Assembly (NCBI GenBank): GCA_963698495.1
Contig: CAVORB010000011.1
Span: 197,829-261,828, forward strand
Length of the DNA stretch: 64,000 nucleotides
Direction: 5' to 3'
From: CAVORB01 sp963698495
Lineage (GTDB): Bacteria; Pseudomonadota; Gammaproteobacteria; Chromatiales; Chromatiaceae
Shown here piece after piece: positions 19,672 through 29,411 of the stretch. The position numbers and the translations under genes are program-made. Each line of letters starts with the position of its first letter. The first letter of the stretch is position 1. Below the pieces are notes generated by a model that was not told the origin of the DNA, ran no database searches, and saw only the letters and a program-made list of their open reading frames with translations.

Positions 19672-21013
19672 GCCGAGTCGTATCCGCTCGCACGCAGCAA
19701 CAACCCCGGGCGTAGCCGCCCGAGTCGACGCGGCGCGCGTACTTTGCGCCGTCCGCGACAGCGGACGCTCACTGCCCGACGCGATCGACAGCCTGCCGTC
19801 CCGCGGCGGCGACCGGGATGCCGCGCTGGTGCAGGAGCTCGCGTACGGGTCCGTGCGCACGCTGGCGCGGCTGGAGGCATTGACCGACATCCTGCTGCGC
19901 AAGCCGCTCAAGCGCGAGGACGCGGATCTGCTCGCCCTCATCCAGATCGGCCTCTACCAGATCCTCGCGACCCGCGTTCCGGATCACGCGGCGGTGGACG
20001 CGACTGTGGAGGCAGCGCGGCGCATCGGCAAAGGCTGGGCGGCGCCCCTGATCAACGCCATCCTGCGGCGGTTCCTGCGCGAGAGCGCGCTGCTGCTCCG
20101 GCGCGTCGACGCATCGGAAGAGGCCAGGTGGCTGTTCCCGGGTTGGCTGCTGCGGAGCATCCAGGCCGCCTGGCCCGAGCACTGGACGTCCATCCTCGAC
20201 GCCAGCAACGAACGCCCGCCGATGACCCTGCGGGTCAACGCCATCAAGGCGACCCGCGCGCAGTATCTCAGGTCCCTGGCGGCCGCGGGACTGACCGCGC
20301 GTCCGGCCCCGCATGCCGGAAACGGACTCATCCTCGATCTTCCGCTGCCCGCCCGGCGGCTCCCCGGTTTCGACCAGGGAATGGTGTCGGTGCAGGACGC
20401 CGGCGCCCAACTGGCGGCGGAGGTGCTGGACGCGCAACCCGGCGAACGGGTGCTCGACGCCTGCGCGGCTCCCGGCGGCAAGACCGCCCACATGCTGGAG
20501 CGCGCGGGAAACGCCCTCGATCTGACCGCCCTCGACCTGAATCCCCGGCGCCTGGAACGGGTGCGAGAGAACCTCGACCGGCTCGGGCTAGCGGCGCGGG
20601 TCGTGGCCGGGGACGCAACGGCACCGGACGGCGAATGGGCTCGGGACCGCTACGATCGCATCTTGCTCGACGCCCCATGCTCGGCGACCGGGGTGATCCG
20701 CCGCCACCCGGACATCAAACAGCTGCGCCGCCCGGCTGACATCGCCGCACTCGGCGCGGGGCAGACGCGCATGCTTGACGCCCTGTGGCCCTTGCTGCGC
20801 CCCGGCGGCCGCATGGTCTACGTTACCTGCTCCCTGCTGCCGCAGGAAAACGAAGCACAGGTCGCGGCCTTCCTCGACCGCCACCCGGACGCCCGCGAGG
20901 TCCCGTTGGCCTGTTCCTGGGGCTTGCCGCGGGACCACGGGCGCCAGACCCTTCCAGGCATGGACGGAATGGACGGCTTCTACTACGCCACGCTCGAGAA
21001 GGCGGCGACATGA
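19655..21013 (+). CDS. rsmB: 16S rRNA m5C967 methyltransferase RsmB (Sun)
   Basis: RsmB methylates C967 of 16S rRNA with SAM. The N-terminal NusB-like RNA-binding domain covers roughly residues 10-150. The Rossmann methyltransferase domain shows DACAAPGGKTAHMLE for SAM. The two family Cys residues are in DAPCSATGVIRRHPDIK and TCSLLPQEN. The frame has no good ATG, so GTG at 19655, overlapping the fmt end by 17 nt, is the likely start; TTG at 19664 is the alternative. The TGA overlaps the next ATG (ATGA), so translation is coupled to the DUF4390 gene. Confidence 0.92.
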   Translation: MKRLAEPSRIRSHAATTPGVAARVDAARVLCAVRDSGRSLPDAIDSLPSRGGDRDAALVQELAYGSVRTLARLEALTDILLRKPLKREDADLLALIQIGLYQILATRVPDHAAVDATVEAARRIGKGWAAPLINAILRRFLRESALLLRRVDASEEARWLFPGWLLRSIQAAWPEHWTSILDASNERPPMTLRVNAIKATRAQYLRSLAAAGLTARPAPHAGNGLILDLPLPARRLPGFDQGMVSVQDAGAQLAAEVLDAQPGERVLDACAAPGGKTAHMLERAGNALDLTALDLNPRRLERVRENLDRLGLAARVVAGDATAPDGEWARDRYDRILLDAPCSATGVIRRHPDIKQLRRPADIAALGAGQTRMLDALWPLLRPGGRMVYVTCSLLPQENEAQVAAFLDRHPDAREVPLACSWGLPRDHGRQTLPGMDGMDGFYYATLEKAAT

Positions 21014-21579
21014 GCAGAGAACGACTCACCGCGATCTTCGCGATGCTGTGGCTCGCGTGCGCGCTGTTGGCGAGCCGTGCCGTCGCCGCGTCCGAGTTCA
21101 AGGTCGAGGAGGTGACGACCCGCCTCGAGGGCAGCACCGTGGTGCTGGACGCCCGCATTGATTACCGCTTCAGCGCGGTCGCCCTGGAGGCACTCGACAA
21201 CGGGGTCCCCCTGACCCTGGAGGTCCACGTTCAGCTGCGGCCCGCCGACGCCTGGGTATGGGAGGACAGCCTGGTGGATCAGCGCCTGCGCTACATGATC
21301 CGCTACAAGCCGTTGTCGGAGCGCTACCTCGTCTCGCGACTCCCCGATGCCGGCGGCCGGGATTACGTGACGCGCGATGCCGCGATCGCGGCGCTCGGCG
21401 ATATTCGGGGCCTCGATCTCGTATCGATAGACCGCCTGGAGCCGGACAGGGAATACGAGGTCCACCTGCAGGCATCCCTCGACGTCGAGGGCCTGCCCCT
21501 GCCGCTCAAGCCCATGGCCTACCTGCTCCCGTCCTGGAAGCTCTCGTCTGGTTGGACCAAATGGCCCCTGCAGCGCTGA
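21010..21579 (+). CDS. DUF4390 protein, exported
   Basis: The 189-residue product has a signal peptide (MSRERLTAIFAMLWLACALLASRAVAA). The mature part is rich in beta strands (VVLDARIDYRFS, TLEVHVQLR, RYMIRYKPLSERYLV). It matches the DUF4390 family, always found between rsmB and ntrY in this lineage and of unknown function, presumably periplasmic. It starts in an ATGA overlap with rsmB and its last 19 nt overlap the ntrY start, so the three are translationally coupled. Confidence 0.8.
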   Translation: MSRERLTAIFAMLWLACALLASRAVAASEFKVEEVTTRLEGSTVVLDARIDYRFSAVALEALDNGVPLTLEVHVQLRPADAWVWEDSLVDQRLRYMIRYKPLSERYLVSRLPDAGGRDYVTRDAAIAALGDIRGLDLVSIDRLEPDREYEVHLQASLDVEGLPLPLKPMAYLLPSWKLSSGWTKWPLQR

Positions 21580-23747
21580 AAAGGTTGCGCCAACCGGGCG
21601 CGATTCCGGTGGCGCTCCTGTTGTTGGTGCTGTTCGTCGCGCTCGATCTGATGAGCGACGCGGTGCAGAACTCCGAGGAGCTCAGCCGCGCCTTCGTGCC
21701 CCTGTTGTTCCTGGTTCTGCTGGGCCTGGCGGTGCTCGCGGTGATGGTGGCGGTCAACGTGACCAAGCTGGTCGGCCGCTACCGTCGGCAGGCCGCCGGT
21801 TCCCGCCTCACCGGGCGGATCGTGATCCTCTTCGCCCTGATCTCGCTGCTGCCGGTCGGGGTGGTCTACTACTATTCGCTCGGATTCCTGCTGCGCGGAA
21901 TCGACAGCTGGTTCGATGTGGAGATCGACCGTGCGATGGAGGACGCCCTGGCGCTCAACCAGGCCTCGCTCGACCTCAACCAGCGCGTCCTCCTCAAGTA
22001 TTCGGAGCAGCTTCTGTCGGGTATCGAGGACCGCTCCACGACCGCGCTCGCCCTGAGCCTCGGGAAGCTCAGACGCCAGGCGGGGGCGCTGGAGATCGCG
22101 ATCTTCGGCCTCAACGGCCAGGTTTCCGGCAACGCCAGCGAGGACCCGACCCAGCTGGTCCCGAGCCATCCGGACCGGGAGCTCATCAACCGGGTCCGCA
22201 ACGGCGACAACTACGTGGGACTGGAAACGGGCGCGGGCGGCGATCTGGTGGTCCGGGTGCTGGTCATCGACCCGCGTGGCCGCGACATGATGCTGCAGGC
22301 CCTGTTTCCCACCTCGGCGCGCATCGGCGAGCTGTCCGCCCGGCTCGAGGACGCCTACAACCGCTACACGGAACTGGCGTATCTGCGCCAGTCGCTCAAG
22401 TTCAGCTTCTCGCTCACGCTGTCCCTGGTGCTCCTGTTCGGCCTCATGTCGGCGTTGATCGCGGCGTTTCACACCGCGCGCCGCCTGGTAGCGCCGGTGG
22501 CCGACATCGCCCGCGGCACCCGCGCGGTTGCCGATGGGGACTACGAGCAGCAGTTGCCCTTGCCCGCCCACGACGACGAGCTTGCGTTCCTGGTCTCCTC
22601 GTTCAATGCCATGACCCGCCGCGTCGCGCAGGCCCGCGACGACGCCGCGCGCAGCCAGGAGGCGGTCGAGGCCCAGCGCGCCTATCTGGAAACCGTGCTC
22701 GGACGCTTGTCGTCCGGCGTCATCGCCCTCGATGCCGACGAGCGTCTGCGCACCGCGAACCCGGCGGCGCTGCACATCCTGAAGCTGGAGGACGAGAGCA
22801 TCGACGACCACTCGCTCGCGACGCTGGAGTCCGAGCACCCGCGGCTGACGCGCTGGGTGGAGGCGGTGCGCGCCCGGCTGAAGGCCGAGACCGAGTGGCG
22901 CACGGAGGTCACCCTGTTCAGCGGTGAGGGGCGGCAGGTGTTGATGTGCCGCGGCAGCCCCCTGATCAGGCCCGGGGCGAACGAGCGCGGACACGTCGTG
23001 GTTTTCGACGACATCACGACGCTGATCATGGCCCAGCGCGATGCCGCCTGGGGCGAGGTCGCTCGCCGCCTCGCCCACGAGATCAAGAATCCGCTCACTC
23101 CCATCCAGCTCTCGGCGGAGCGCCTGCGCCACAAGCTGCTGGCGAAGCTGCCCGAGCAGGACGCGGACATCGTGGACCGCGCCACGCGCACCATCGTCCA
23201 GCAGGTCGAGGCGATGAAGGCCATGGTCAACGACTTCTCCAGCTATGCCCGCACGCCGAAGATGGAGGTCGAGCCCCTGCGTCTGGACGCGCTGATCTTG
23301 GAGGTGATGGAGCTATACCACAGTGCCGGGCCGAAAGAGGGCCTGGAGGTGCGCTTGAATGCGCCAGGCACGCAGATCAAGGGAGATCCGTTGCGGCTGC
23401 GCCAGGTGATTCACAATCTGGTCAAGAATGCCCAGGAGTCCCTGGAGGGTCGCCGCGACGGCCACATCCTGGTGTCCACGGACCTGATCCGGGAAGCCGA
23501 GAGTCCGCTGATTGAGCTGAGCGTGGAAGACAACGGGAGCGGATTCGACGAGGCGCTGCTCGGTCGGCTGTTCGAGCCGTACGTGACCACCAAAGCAAAA
23601 GGGACAGGACTCGGCCTCTCCATCGTCAAGAAGATTATTGAAGAGCACGGCGGTATCATCTGGGCCGAGAACGTCGACGGTGGTGCCCGCGTCGTTGCCA
23701 GGCTTCCCGTGTGGAAGGTGGAAACCGCGGCAGCGGCGGTCCGTTAG
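21561..23747 (+). CDS. ntrY: NtrY-like membrane sensor histidine kinase
   Basis: The 728-residue kinase has two N-terminal membrane helices (about residues 15-35 and 46-68) and a third near 85-105. A periplasmic domain follows and ends in another helix near 275-300. Next come HAMP (RRLVAPVADIARGTRAVA), a PAS domain and the HisKA dimerisation region with the phospho-acceptor His in RRLAHEIKNPLTPIQLSAER. The ATPase has N-box VKNAQES, G1 VEDNGSGFDE and G2 GTGLGLSIV. The chosen ATG overlaps the DUF4390 gene by 19 nt. Its partner ntrX follows after about 120 nt. The signal sensed is not known; the link to trkAH suggests envelope or ion status, but that is inference. Confidence 0.9.
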   Translation: MAPAALKRLRQPGAIPVALLLLVLFVALDLMSDAVQNSEELSRAFVPLLFLVLLGLAVLAVMVAVNVTKLVGRYRRQAAGSRLTGRIVILFALISLLPVGVVYYYSLGFLLRGIDSWFDVEIDRAMEDALALNQASLDLNQRVLLKYSEQLLSGIEDRSTTALALSLGKLRRQAGALEIAIFGLNGQVSGNASEDPTQLVPSHPDRELINRVRNGDNYVGLETGAGGDLVVRVLVIDPRGRDMMLQALFPTSARIGELSARLEDAYNRYTELAYLRQSLKFSFSLTLSLVLLFGLMSALIAAFHTARRLVAPVADIARGTRAVADGDYEQQLPLPAHDDELAFLVSSFNAMTRRVAQARDDAARSQEAVEAQRAYLETVLGRLSSGVIALDADERLRTANPAALHILKLEDESIDDHSLATLESEHPRLTRWVEAVRARLKAETEWRTEVTLFSGEGRQVLMCRGSPLIRPGANERGHVVVFDDITTLIMAQRDAAWGEVARRLAHEIKNPLTPIQLSAERLRHKLLAKLPEQDADIVDRATRTIVQQVEAMKAMVNDFSSYARTPKMEVEPLRLDALILEVMELYHSAGPKEGLEVRLNAPGTQIKGDPLRLRQVIHNLVKNAQESLEGRRDGHILVSTDLIREAESPLIELSVEDNGSGFDEALLGRLFEPYVTTKAKGTGLGLSIVKKIIEEHGGIIWAENVDGGARVVARLPVWKVETAAAAVR

Positions 23748-23864
23748 CGCGAGCAGACCCTCTACGGCCTAACCGGGCGTATTCGGCCCCGTAATGGATC
23801 GCCTTATCGGCGGAAGCGTCGCGTTGGAGCGCCTTGGGCGCGAGATTGACTGGAAAAAGCCAAA

Positions 23865-25232
23865 ATGAGCGCACCTCACATCCTGGTGGTCGACGACGAA
23901 CCGGACATCCGCACCCTGGTGCAGGAGATCCTGGAAGACGAAGGCTACGTCGTCGCCGGCGCGGAAAACGGCGAGACCGCGCGCCACGCCCTGCGGGACC
24001 GCCGCCCCGACCTGATCCTGCTCGACATCTGGATGCCCGACCTGGATGGGATCAGCCTGCTCAAGGAGTGGGCCGAGGACGAGGGCCTGCCCTGTCCGGT
24101 GATCATGATGTCCGGACACGGCACGGTGGAGACGGCGGTCGAGGCCACCCGCCTCGGCGCCTACGACTTCCTGGAAAAGCCGCTCTCCATGGCCAAGCTT
24201 CTGCTCACCACCGAGCGTGCCCTGGAGGCGGACAAGCTCGCCAGGGAAAACGTCGGGCTCAAGCGCCGGACCGCCATCGCGCACGAGCCGGTAGGCCGCA
24301 GCGCCGCCATGCAGCGCCTGCGCGAGCAGGTCAAGCGCATCGCGCAGCACGACACCTGGGTCCTGATCACGGGCGAGGCCGGCAGCGGTCGCGAGACCTT
24401 CGCCCGTTACCTCCACTCCCAGAGCGGGCGTCGCGAGCGGCCGTTCGTCGACCTCGGTGTCTCCGGCATCGCCCGCTCCAACGCGGCGCGCGAGCTCTTC
24501 GGGAGCGAGGACGGCGACCACCTCCACTACGGCAGCCTGGAGCAGGCCTCCGGGGGCACCCTGCTGCTCGACGAGGTGGCGGACATGGACCTCGAGGTCC
24601 AGGCCCAGCTCCTGGGCGCGCTGGACACCGGCTCGTTCCTGCGGGTGGGAGGCACCGAGCCGGTGCGCATCGACGTGCGCATCATCGCCGCCACCCAGCG
24701 CAACTTGGAGGATGAGGTGCGCGCCGGCCGCTTCCGCGAGGACCTCTTCTACCACCTCAACGTGGTACCCCTGAACGTGCCGGCCCTGCGCGAGCACAGC
24801 GAAGACGTGCCGGAGCTGATCAACTACTACGTGGACTTCTTCGCGACCCACGAGAAGCTGCCCTATCGGCGGTTCAACGTGGGCGCCCAGAACTACATGC
24901 GCAACTACGGCTGGCCGGGCAATGTGCGCGAGCTCAAGAATCTGGTGCAGCGGGTACTCATCCTGGGCGCCGGGGACGAGGTCAATCAGGACGAGGTCGA
25001 GAACGCGCTCGGCGCGGCGCCCGCGGTGCCCACACAGTCTTTGGAGGGAATGGTCTCCTTCGATCAGCCCCTGCGCCAGGCCCGTGAGCAGTTCGAGAAG
25101 GCCTACCTCGATTACCAGCTCGAGAAGCACGGAGGCAACGTCAGCAAGATGGCAAAAGAGGCCGGCATGGAGCGCACCCACCTTTACCGCAAGCTGCGTT
25201 CGTTGGGGATCGAGATCAAGGAACGCCGTTAG
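23865..25232 (+). CDS. ntrX: NtrX-like response regulator, AAA+ type, lacking the GAFTGA loop
   Basis: The 455-residue regulator has an N-terminal receiver (acidic DDEPD, phospho-acceptor Asp in LLDIWMPDLDG, Lys in FLEKPLS). A sigma-54-type AAA+ domain follows, with Walker A GEAGSGRETFAR, Walker B GGTLLLDEVADMD and arginine-finger region FREDLFYHLNV. It ends in a Fis-type helix-turn-helix (GGNVSKMAKEAGMERTHLYRKL). The GAFTGA loop that contacts sigma-54 is missing: ELFGSEDGDHLHYGSLEQASGG runs straight on. In Walker A the usual Thr-Gly-Lys is Ser-Gly-Arg. So it probably does not open sigma-54 promoters and may act by DNA binding alone. It follows ntrY and precedes trkA by 27 nt. Confidence 0.9.
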   Translation: MSAPHILVVDDEPDIRTLVQEILEDEGYVVAGAENGETARHALRDRRPDLILLDIWMPDLDGISLLKEWAEDEGLPCPVIMMSGHGTVETAVEATRLGAYDFLEKPLSMAKLLLTTERALEADKLARENVGLKRRTAIAHEPVGRSAAMQRLREQVKRIAQHDTWVLITGEAGSGRETFARYLHSQSGRRERPFVDLGVSGIARSNAARELFGSEDGDHLHYGSLEQASGGTLLLDEVADMDLEVQAQLLGALDTGSFLRVGGTEPVRIDVRIIAATQRNLEDEVRAGRFREDLFYHLNVVPLNVPALREHSEDVPELINYYVDFFATHEKLPYRRFNVGAQNYMRNYGWPGNVRELKNLVQRVLILGAGDEVNQDEVENALGAAPAVPTQSLEGMVSFDQPLRQAREQFEKAYLDYQLEKHGGNVSKMAKEAGMERTHLYRKLRSLGIEIKERR

Positions 25233-25259
25233 CGGTCAGCTGAAGACCGGTAGGTCGCA

Positions 25260-26633
25260 ATGAAGATCATCATCCTCGGTGCCGGTCAGGTGGGCACATC
25301 GGTGGCCGCCAACCTGGTCAGCGAGGCCAACGACATCACGGTCGTCGACCAGAACCCTGAGCTCCTGCGCGAGCTGCAGGATCGCTTCGACCTGCGCACC
25401 GTGCTGGGCCATGGCGCCCACCCCGATGTGCTGTTGCGGGCGGGCGCCGAGGACGCGGACATGATCCTCGCGGTGACCAATAGCGACGAGACCAACATGG
25501 TGGCCTGCCAGGTCGCCTACACCCTGTTTCACACCCCCACCAAGATCGCGCGGGTGCGCTCCCAGGGCTTCCTCGACCACCCCAAGCTGTTCGCCGCCGA
25601 GGCCCTGCCCATCGACGTGCGCATCAGCCCCGAGCAACTGGTCACCGAGTACATCCTGCGCCTGATCGAGAACCCGGGCACCCTGCAGGTCCTGGACTTC
25701 GCGGAAGGCAGGGTGCGCCTGGTGGCGGTCAAGGCCTATTACGGCGGACCCCTGGTCGGCCACGAGCTGCGCACCCTGTACGACCACATGCCCCACGTGG
25801 ATGCCCGCGTGGCCGCCATTTATCGCCAGGACCGCGCCATCCAACCGGCGGGGGACACCGTGATCCAGGCGGACGACGAGGTCTTCTTCGTTGCCGCCCC
25901 GAAGCACATCCGCTCGGTCATGAGCGAGCTCAGACGCCTCGAGAAACCCTACAAGCGCATCATCTTCGCCGGCGGCGGCAACATCGGCACGCGTCTTGCC
26001 AGCGCCACGGAGCGCAACTTCCGGGTCAAGGTCATCGAGCGCAACCTCAATCGCTGCAAGCAGATCGCCGAGACCCTGGAGCGGACCATCGTGCTCCACG
26101 GCGACGCGGCCGACGAGGAACTCCTGCTGGAGGAGAACGTGGAGAACACGGACGTCTTCTGCGCCGTCACCAACGACGACGAGGACAATATCCTCTCCGC
26201 GATGCTGGCAAAGCGCCTCGGGGCGCGCAAGGTGATGGCGCTGATCAACCGCCCCGCCTACGTCGACCTGGTGCAGAGCGGACATATCGATGTGGCCATC
26301 TCCCCGCAGCAGGCAACCATCGGCAGCTTGCTCAAGCACGTGCGCCGGGGCGACGTGGTCATGGTCCACTCCCTGCGGCGCGGGGCGGCGGAGGCCATCG
26401 AGGCCATCGCGCACGGGGATCGAGGCTCCAGCAAGGTCATCGGCCGTCCCGTGGAGGACATCAGCCTGCCCGCCGGGGCCAGCATCGGTGCCATCGTTCG
26501 TGGCGATGAGGTGCTCATCGCCCACCACGACACCGTCATCGAGCCCGAGGACCATGTCATCCTGTTCCTGCAAGACAAGCGCAAGGTCGTGGAGGTGGAG
26601 AAGCTGTTCCAGGTCAGCGTGACCTTCCTGTGA
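25260..26633 (+). CDS. trkA: Trk potassium uptake regulatory protein TrkA
   Basis: TrkA is the cytoplasmic NAD(H)-binding gating subunit of the Trk K+ channel. The 457 residues show two RCK_N Rossmann folds (MKIIILGAGQVGTSVAANL at residue 1 and IIFAGGGNIGTRLA near 239), each followed by an RCK_C domain. The length matches E. coli TrkA. The stop is followed after one base by the GTG start of trkH, so both subunits are made from one transcript, probably together with ntrYX. Confidence 0.95.
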   Translation: MKIIILGAGQVGTSVAANLVSEANDITVVDQNPELLRELQDRFDLRTVLGHGAHPDVLLRAGAEDADMILAVTNSDETNMVACQVAYTLFHTPTKIARVRSQGFLDHPKLFAAEALPIDVRISPEQLVTEYILRLIENPGTLQVLDFAEGRVRLVAVKAYYGGPLVGHELRTLYDHMPHVDARVAAIYRQDRAIQPAGDTVIQADDEVFFVAAPKHIRSVMSELRRLEKPYKRIIFAGGGNIGTRLASATERNFRVKVIERNLNRCKQIAETLERTIVLHGDAADEELLLEENVENTDVFCAVTNDDEDNILSAMLAKRLGARKVMALINRPAYVDLVQSGHIDVAISPQQATIGSLLKHVRRGDVVMVHSLRRGAAEAIEAIAHGDRGSSKVIGRPVEDISLPAGASIGAIVRGDEVLIAHHDTVIEPEDHVILFLQDKRKVVEVEKLFQVSVTFL

Positions 26634-26634
26634 C

Positions 26635-28086
26635 GTGAAGCCGCTCATTGTCCAAAAGGTGCTGGGCCTGCTGCTGATGGTGTTCAGCTTCAGCATGCTG
26701 CCGCCGGTGCTGGTATCGCTCTGGTACGACGACGGCGCCGCCACCCCTTTCCTGCTCGCCTTTGCGCTCATCCTGGGTATGGGTACCCTGATCTGGCTTC
26801 CGGTGCACGGAAGCCGTCAGGATCTACGGCTGCGCGACGGATTTCTGGTCGTGGTGCTGTTCTGGACCGTACTGGGCCTTTGCGGCTCGCTGCCCTTCAT
26901 CCTTGCGGATAACCCGCACCTGTCGATCACCGACGCGGTGTTCGAGTCCCTGTCCGGTCTCACCACCACGGGGGCCACGGTCATCATCGGCATCGACGAG
27001 CTGCCGCGCTCCATCCTCTACTACCGCCAGCAGCTGCAGTGGCTCGGGGGCATGGGGATCATCGTGTTGGCGGTGGCGGTGCTGCCCATGCTGGGCGTCG
27101 GCGGGATGCAGCTCTACCGGGCGGAAACCCCCGGCCCGATGAAGGACTCGAAGCTCACCCCGCGCATCACCGAGACGGCCAAGGCCCTCTGGTACATCTA
27201 CCTGGGACTGACCATTGCCTGCACCGCGGCCTATTGGGGCGCCGGGATGTCGCTGTTCGACGCCGTGGGCCACGCCTTCGCCACCGTTGCCATCGGCGGC
27301 TTCTCCACCCACGACGACAGCATCGGCTACTTCGACAGCAACCTGATCGAGATGATCGCGGTCGTGTTCATGCTGATGTCAGGCGTCAACTTCGCCCTCC
27401 ACTTCACGGTCGTGCGCCGCAGGAATCCGCTCGTCTACTGGCGCGACAGCGAGTTCCGTTTCTACCTGCTCCTGATCGCGACCTCGACCGCCATCGTCAC
27501 CGTAGCCCTGTACTACACCGACACCTACATCTTCTGGGACGACGCCTTCACCCAGGGACTGTTCCAGGTGGTCTCCATCGGCACGACTACCGGCTTCACC
27601 ACCGCGCAGTTCTACTATTGGCCGCCGTTCCTGGAGATCCTGCTCCTTTTCACCAGCTTCGTCGGCGGCTGCGCCGGCTCGACCGGCGGCGGCATCAAGG
27701 TGATCCGCTTCCTGCTGCTGATCAAGCAGGGGCTGCGCGAGATCAGCCGCCTCATCCACCCCAACGCCCAGATGCCGGTCCGCATGGGGGGCCGGAGCGT
27801 CAACCATCGCGTGGTCGACGCGGTGTGGGGATTCTTCTCGCTCTACGTCGCCTGCTTCACCTTCATGTACCTCGCCCTCGCCGCCACGGGGCTGGACCTG
27901 ATGACCGCCTTCTCCGCCGTGGCCGCGTGCATCAACAACCTGGGGCCGGGGCTGGGCAACGTCGGTGCCAACTACGCCGACCTGCACGACCCCGCCAAGT
28001 GGATACTCTGCTTCGCCATGCTGCTCGGGCGCTTGGAGATTTTCACCCTTTTGGTCCTGCTGACGCCGGCCTTCTGGCGGCGTTGA
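26635..28086 (+). CDS. trkH: Trk potassium transporter membrane subunit TrkH
   Basis: TrkH forms the K+ pore in the inner membrane. The 483-residue product has about ten to twelve hydrophobic helices and the four pseudo-repeated selectivity-filter segments: TTTGATV, ATVAIGGFST, IGTTTGFTT and NNLGPGLGN. The start is GTG at 26635 (VKPLIVQKVLGLLLMVFSF), one nt after the trkA stop. The pairing with trkA and the upstream ntrYX suggests one operon linking two-component sensing to potassium uptake. Confidence 0.95.
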   Translation: MKPLIVQKVLGLLLMVFSFSMLPPVLVSLWYDDGAATPFLLAFALILGMGTLIWLPVHGSRQDLRLRDGFLVVVLFWTVLGLCGSLPFILADNPHLSITDAVFESLSGLTTTGATVIIGIDELPRSILYYRQQLQWLGGMGIIVLAVAVLPMLGVGGMQLYRAETPGPMKDSKLTPRITETAKALWYIYLGLTIACTAAYWGAGMSLFDAVGHAFATVAIGGFSTHDDSIGYFDSNLIEMIAVVFMLMSGVNFALHFTVVRRRNPLVYWRDSEFRFYLLLIATSTAIVTVALYYTDTYIFWDDAFTQGLFQVVSIGTTTGFTTAQFYYWPPFLEILLLFTSFVGGCAGSTGGGIKVIRFLLLIKQGLREISRLIHPNAQMPVRMGGRSVNHRVVDAVWGFFSLYVACFTFMYLALAATGLDLMTAFSAVAACINNLGPGLGNVGANYADLHDPAKWILCFAMLLGRLEIFTLLVLLTPAFWRR

Positions 28087-28150
28087 GATACGCGCCGTGA
28101 CCCGCCCTATACTCGAGGCGAGAATGCAGACGGCACGGAGGAAAAGACCG

Positions 28151-29317
28151 ATGCGGCAGCCAAAGCTCGGCGCGGCCCTCGTCCTGCTCGCCGCCATCAG
28201 TGGTGGCTGCGACGCCCGGACGGGGTCCGCCCAGATCAGCGGCGATGTTCCGGAGGCCACTGGTTGGCGCAGCGAGGTCCTGGTGCGCGGCCTCAGCCAT
28301 CCCTGGGCGATCGCCTGGCTCCCCGATGGCGCGGCGCTGGTCACCGAGCGTGCGGGGCGCCTGCGCCTCATTCGCGACGGCAAGCTCGATCCGGAGCCGA
28401 TCTCCGGCCTGCCGCCGTTGTTCGCCGAGGGTCAGGGCGGACTGCTGGACGTATCCCTGCACCCGGACTTCTCCAGCAACCAACTCGTCTATCTGACCCT
28501 CGCGATCGGCACGCCCGACGCCAATCGCACGGCGCTGGCCCGCGGGCGCCTCGAGGGATCTGCCCTGCGGGACACGGAGATCATCTTTCGCAATGCGGAT
28601 ACCAAGTCCGGCGGTCAACATTTCGGCTCACGGATGGTCTGGCTGCCCGACAACAGCCTGCTGATGAGCGTGGGTGACGGGGGGAATCCGCCGATCGCAT
28701 TCCGGGGCGAGAACATCCGCAATCAGGCGCAGAACCCGGGCACGCATTTCGGTGCGGTGCTCAGGCTCAACGACGACGGCGGCGCGCCCGCGGACAATCC
28801 CTTTTTCGGCCAGCCGGGCGCCAAGCCGGAGATCTGGACCATCGGCCACCGCAACATCCAGGGCATGACCAGAGACCCCGCGAGCGGCCGCATCTGGGCG
28901 AACGAGCATGGCTCACGGGGCGGCGACGAGTTGAACCTGATCGTGGGAGGAAACAACTACGGATGGCCCGAGGTCACCTACAGCAACGAGTACTGGGGAC
29001 CGCGCATCTCCGACGAGACCAGCCGCCCAGGCATCATCGATCCTGCGTTGGTCTGGACCCCTTCCAAGGCCCCCAGCGGTCTCGTCCTCTACACGGGCGA
29101 GGTCTTCCCCCAGTGGCGGGGCAATCTCTTCAGCGGGGCACTGAAGTTCCAGCAGGTCCGCCGCATCGTGCTCGATGGTGACCGCGTGATCGGCGAGGAG
29201 AAGCTGACGATCGGCGAGCGGGTACGCGACGTCCGCCAGGGTCCAGATGGATACCTGTACCTGCTCACCGATGAGGACGATGGGGCGCTGATGCGAATCG
29301 TCCCGTCCAGGGACTGA
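28151..29317 (+). CDS. PQQ-dependent sugar dehydrogenase-like lipoprotein (aldose/sorbosone dehydrogenase family)
   Basis: The 388-residue protein has a signal peptide ending in a lipobox-like Cys (LVLLAAISGGC) and then a six-bladed propeller of the soluble glucose/sorbosone dehydrogenase family. Family segments include LSHPWAIAWLPDGAALVTER, GGLLDVSLHPDF, GTHFGAVLRLNDDG, TIGHRNIQGM and GNNYGWPEVTY. E. coli YliI is the nearest well-known type: a periplasmic or lipid-anchored aldose dehydrogenase needing PQQ. No PQQ synthesis genes are in the window. The start ATG has GGAGG upstream. It follows trkH by 64 nt. Confidence 0.85.
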   Translation: MRQPKLGAALVLLAAISGGCDARTGSAQISGDVPEATGWRSEVLVRGLSHPWAIAWLPDGAALVTERAGRLRLIRDGKLDPEPISGLPPLFAEGQGGLLDVSLHPDFSSNQLVYLTLAIGTPDANRTALARGRLEGSALRDTEIIFRNADTKSGGQHFGSRMVWLPDNSLLMSVGDGGNPPIAFRGENIRNQAQNPGTHFGAVLRLNDDGGAPADNPFFGQPGAKPEIWTIGHRNIQGMTRDPASGRIWANEHGSRGGDELNLIVGGNNYGWPEVTYSNEYWGPRISDETSRPGIIDPALVWTPSKAPSGLVLYTGEVFPQWRGNLFSGALKFQQVRRIVLDGDRVIGEEKLTIGERVRDVRQGPDGYLYLLTDEDDGALMRIVPSRD

Positions 29318-29411
29318 AAGGCCTCGGTTGGGGAGCCAGGAACGTCTGGCCCGTCAGCGAATCGCCGTAGGCCAGGCCCGGCTCCGCGGGAGCAATAACA
29401 GGTGGCAAGCA

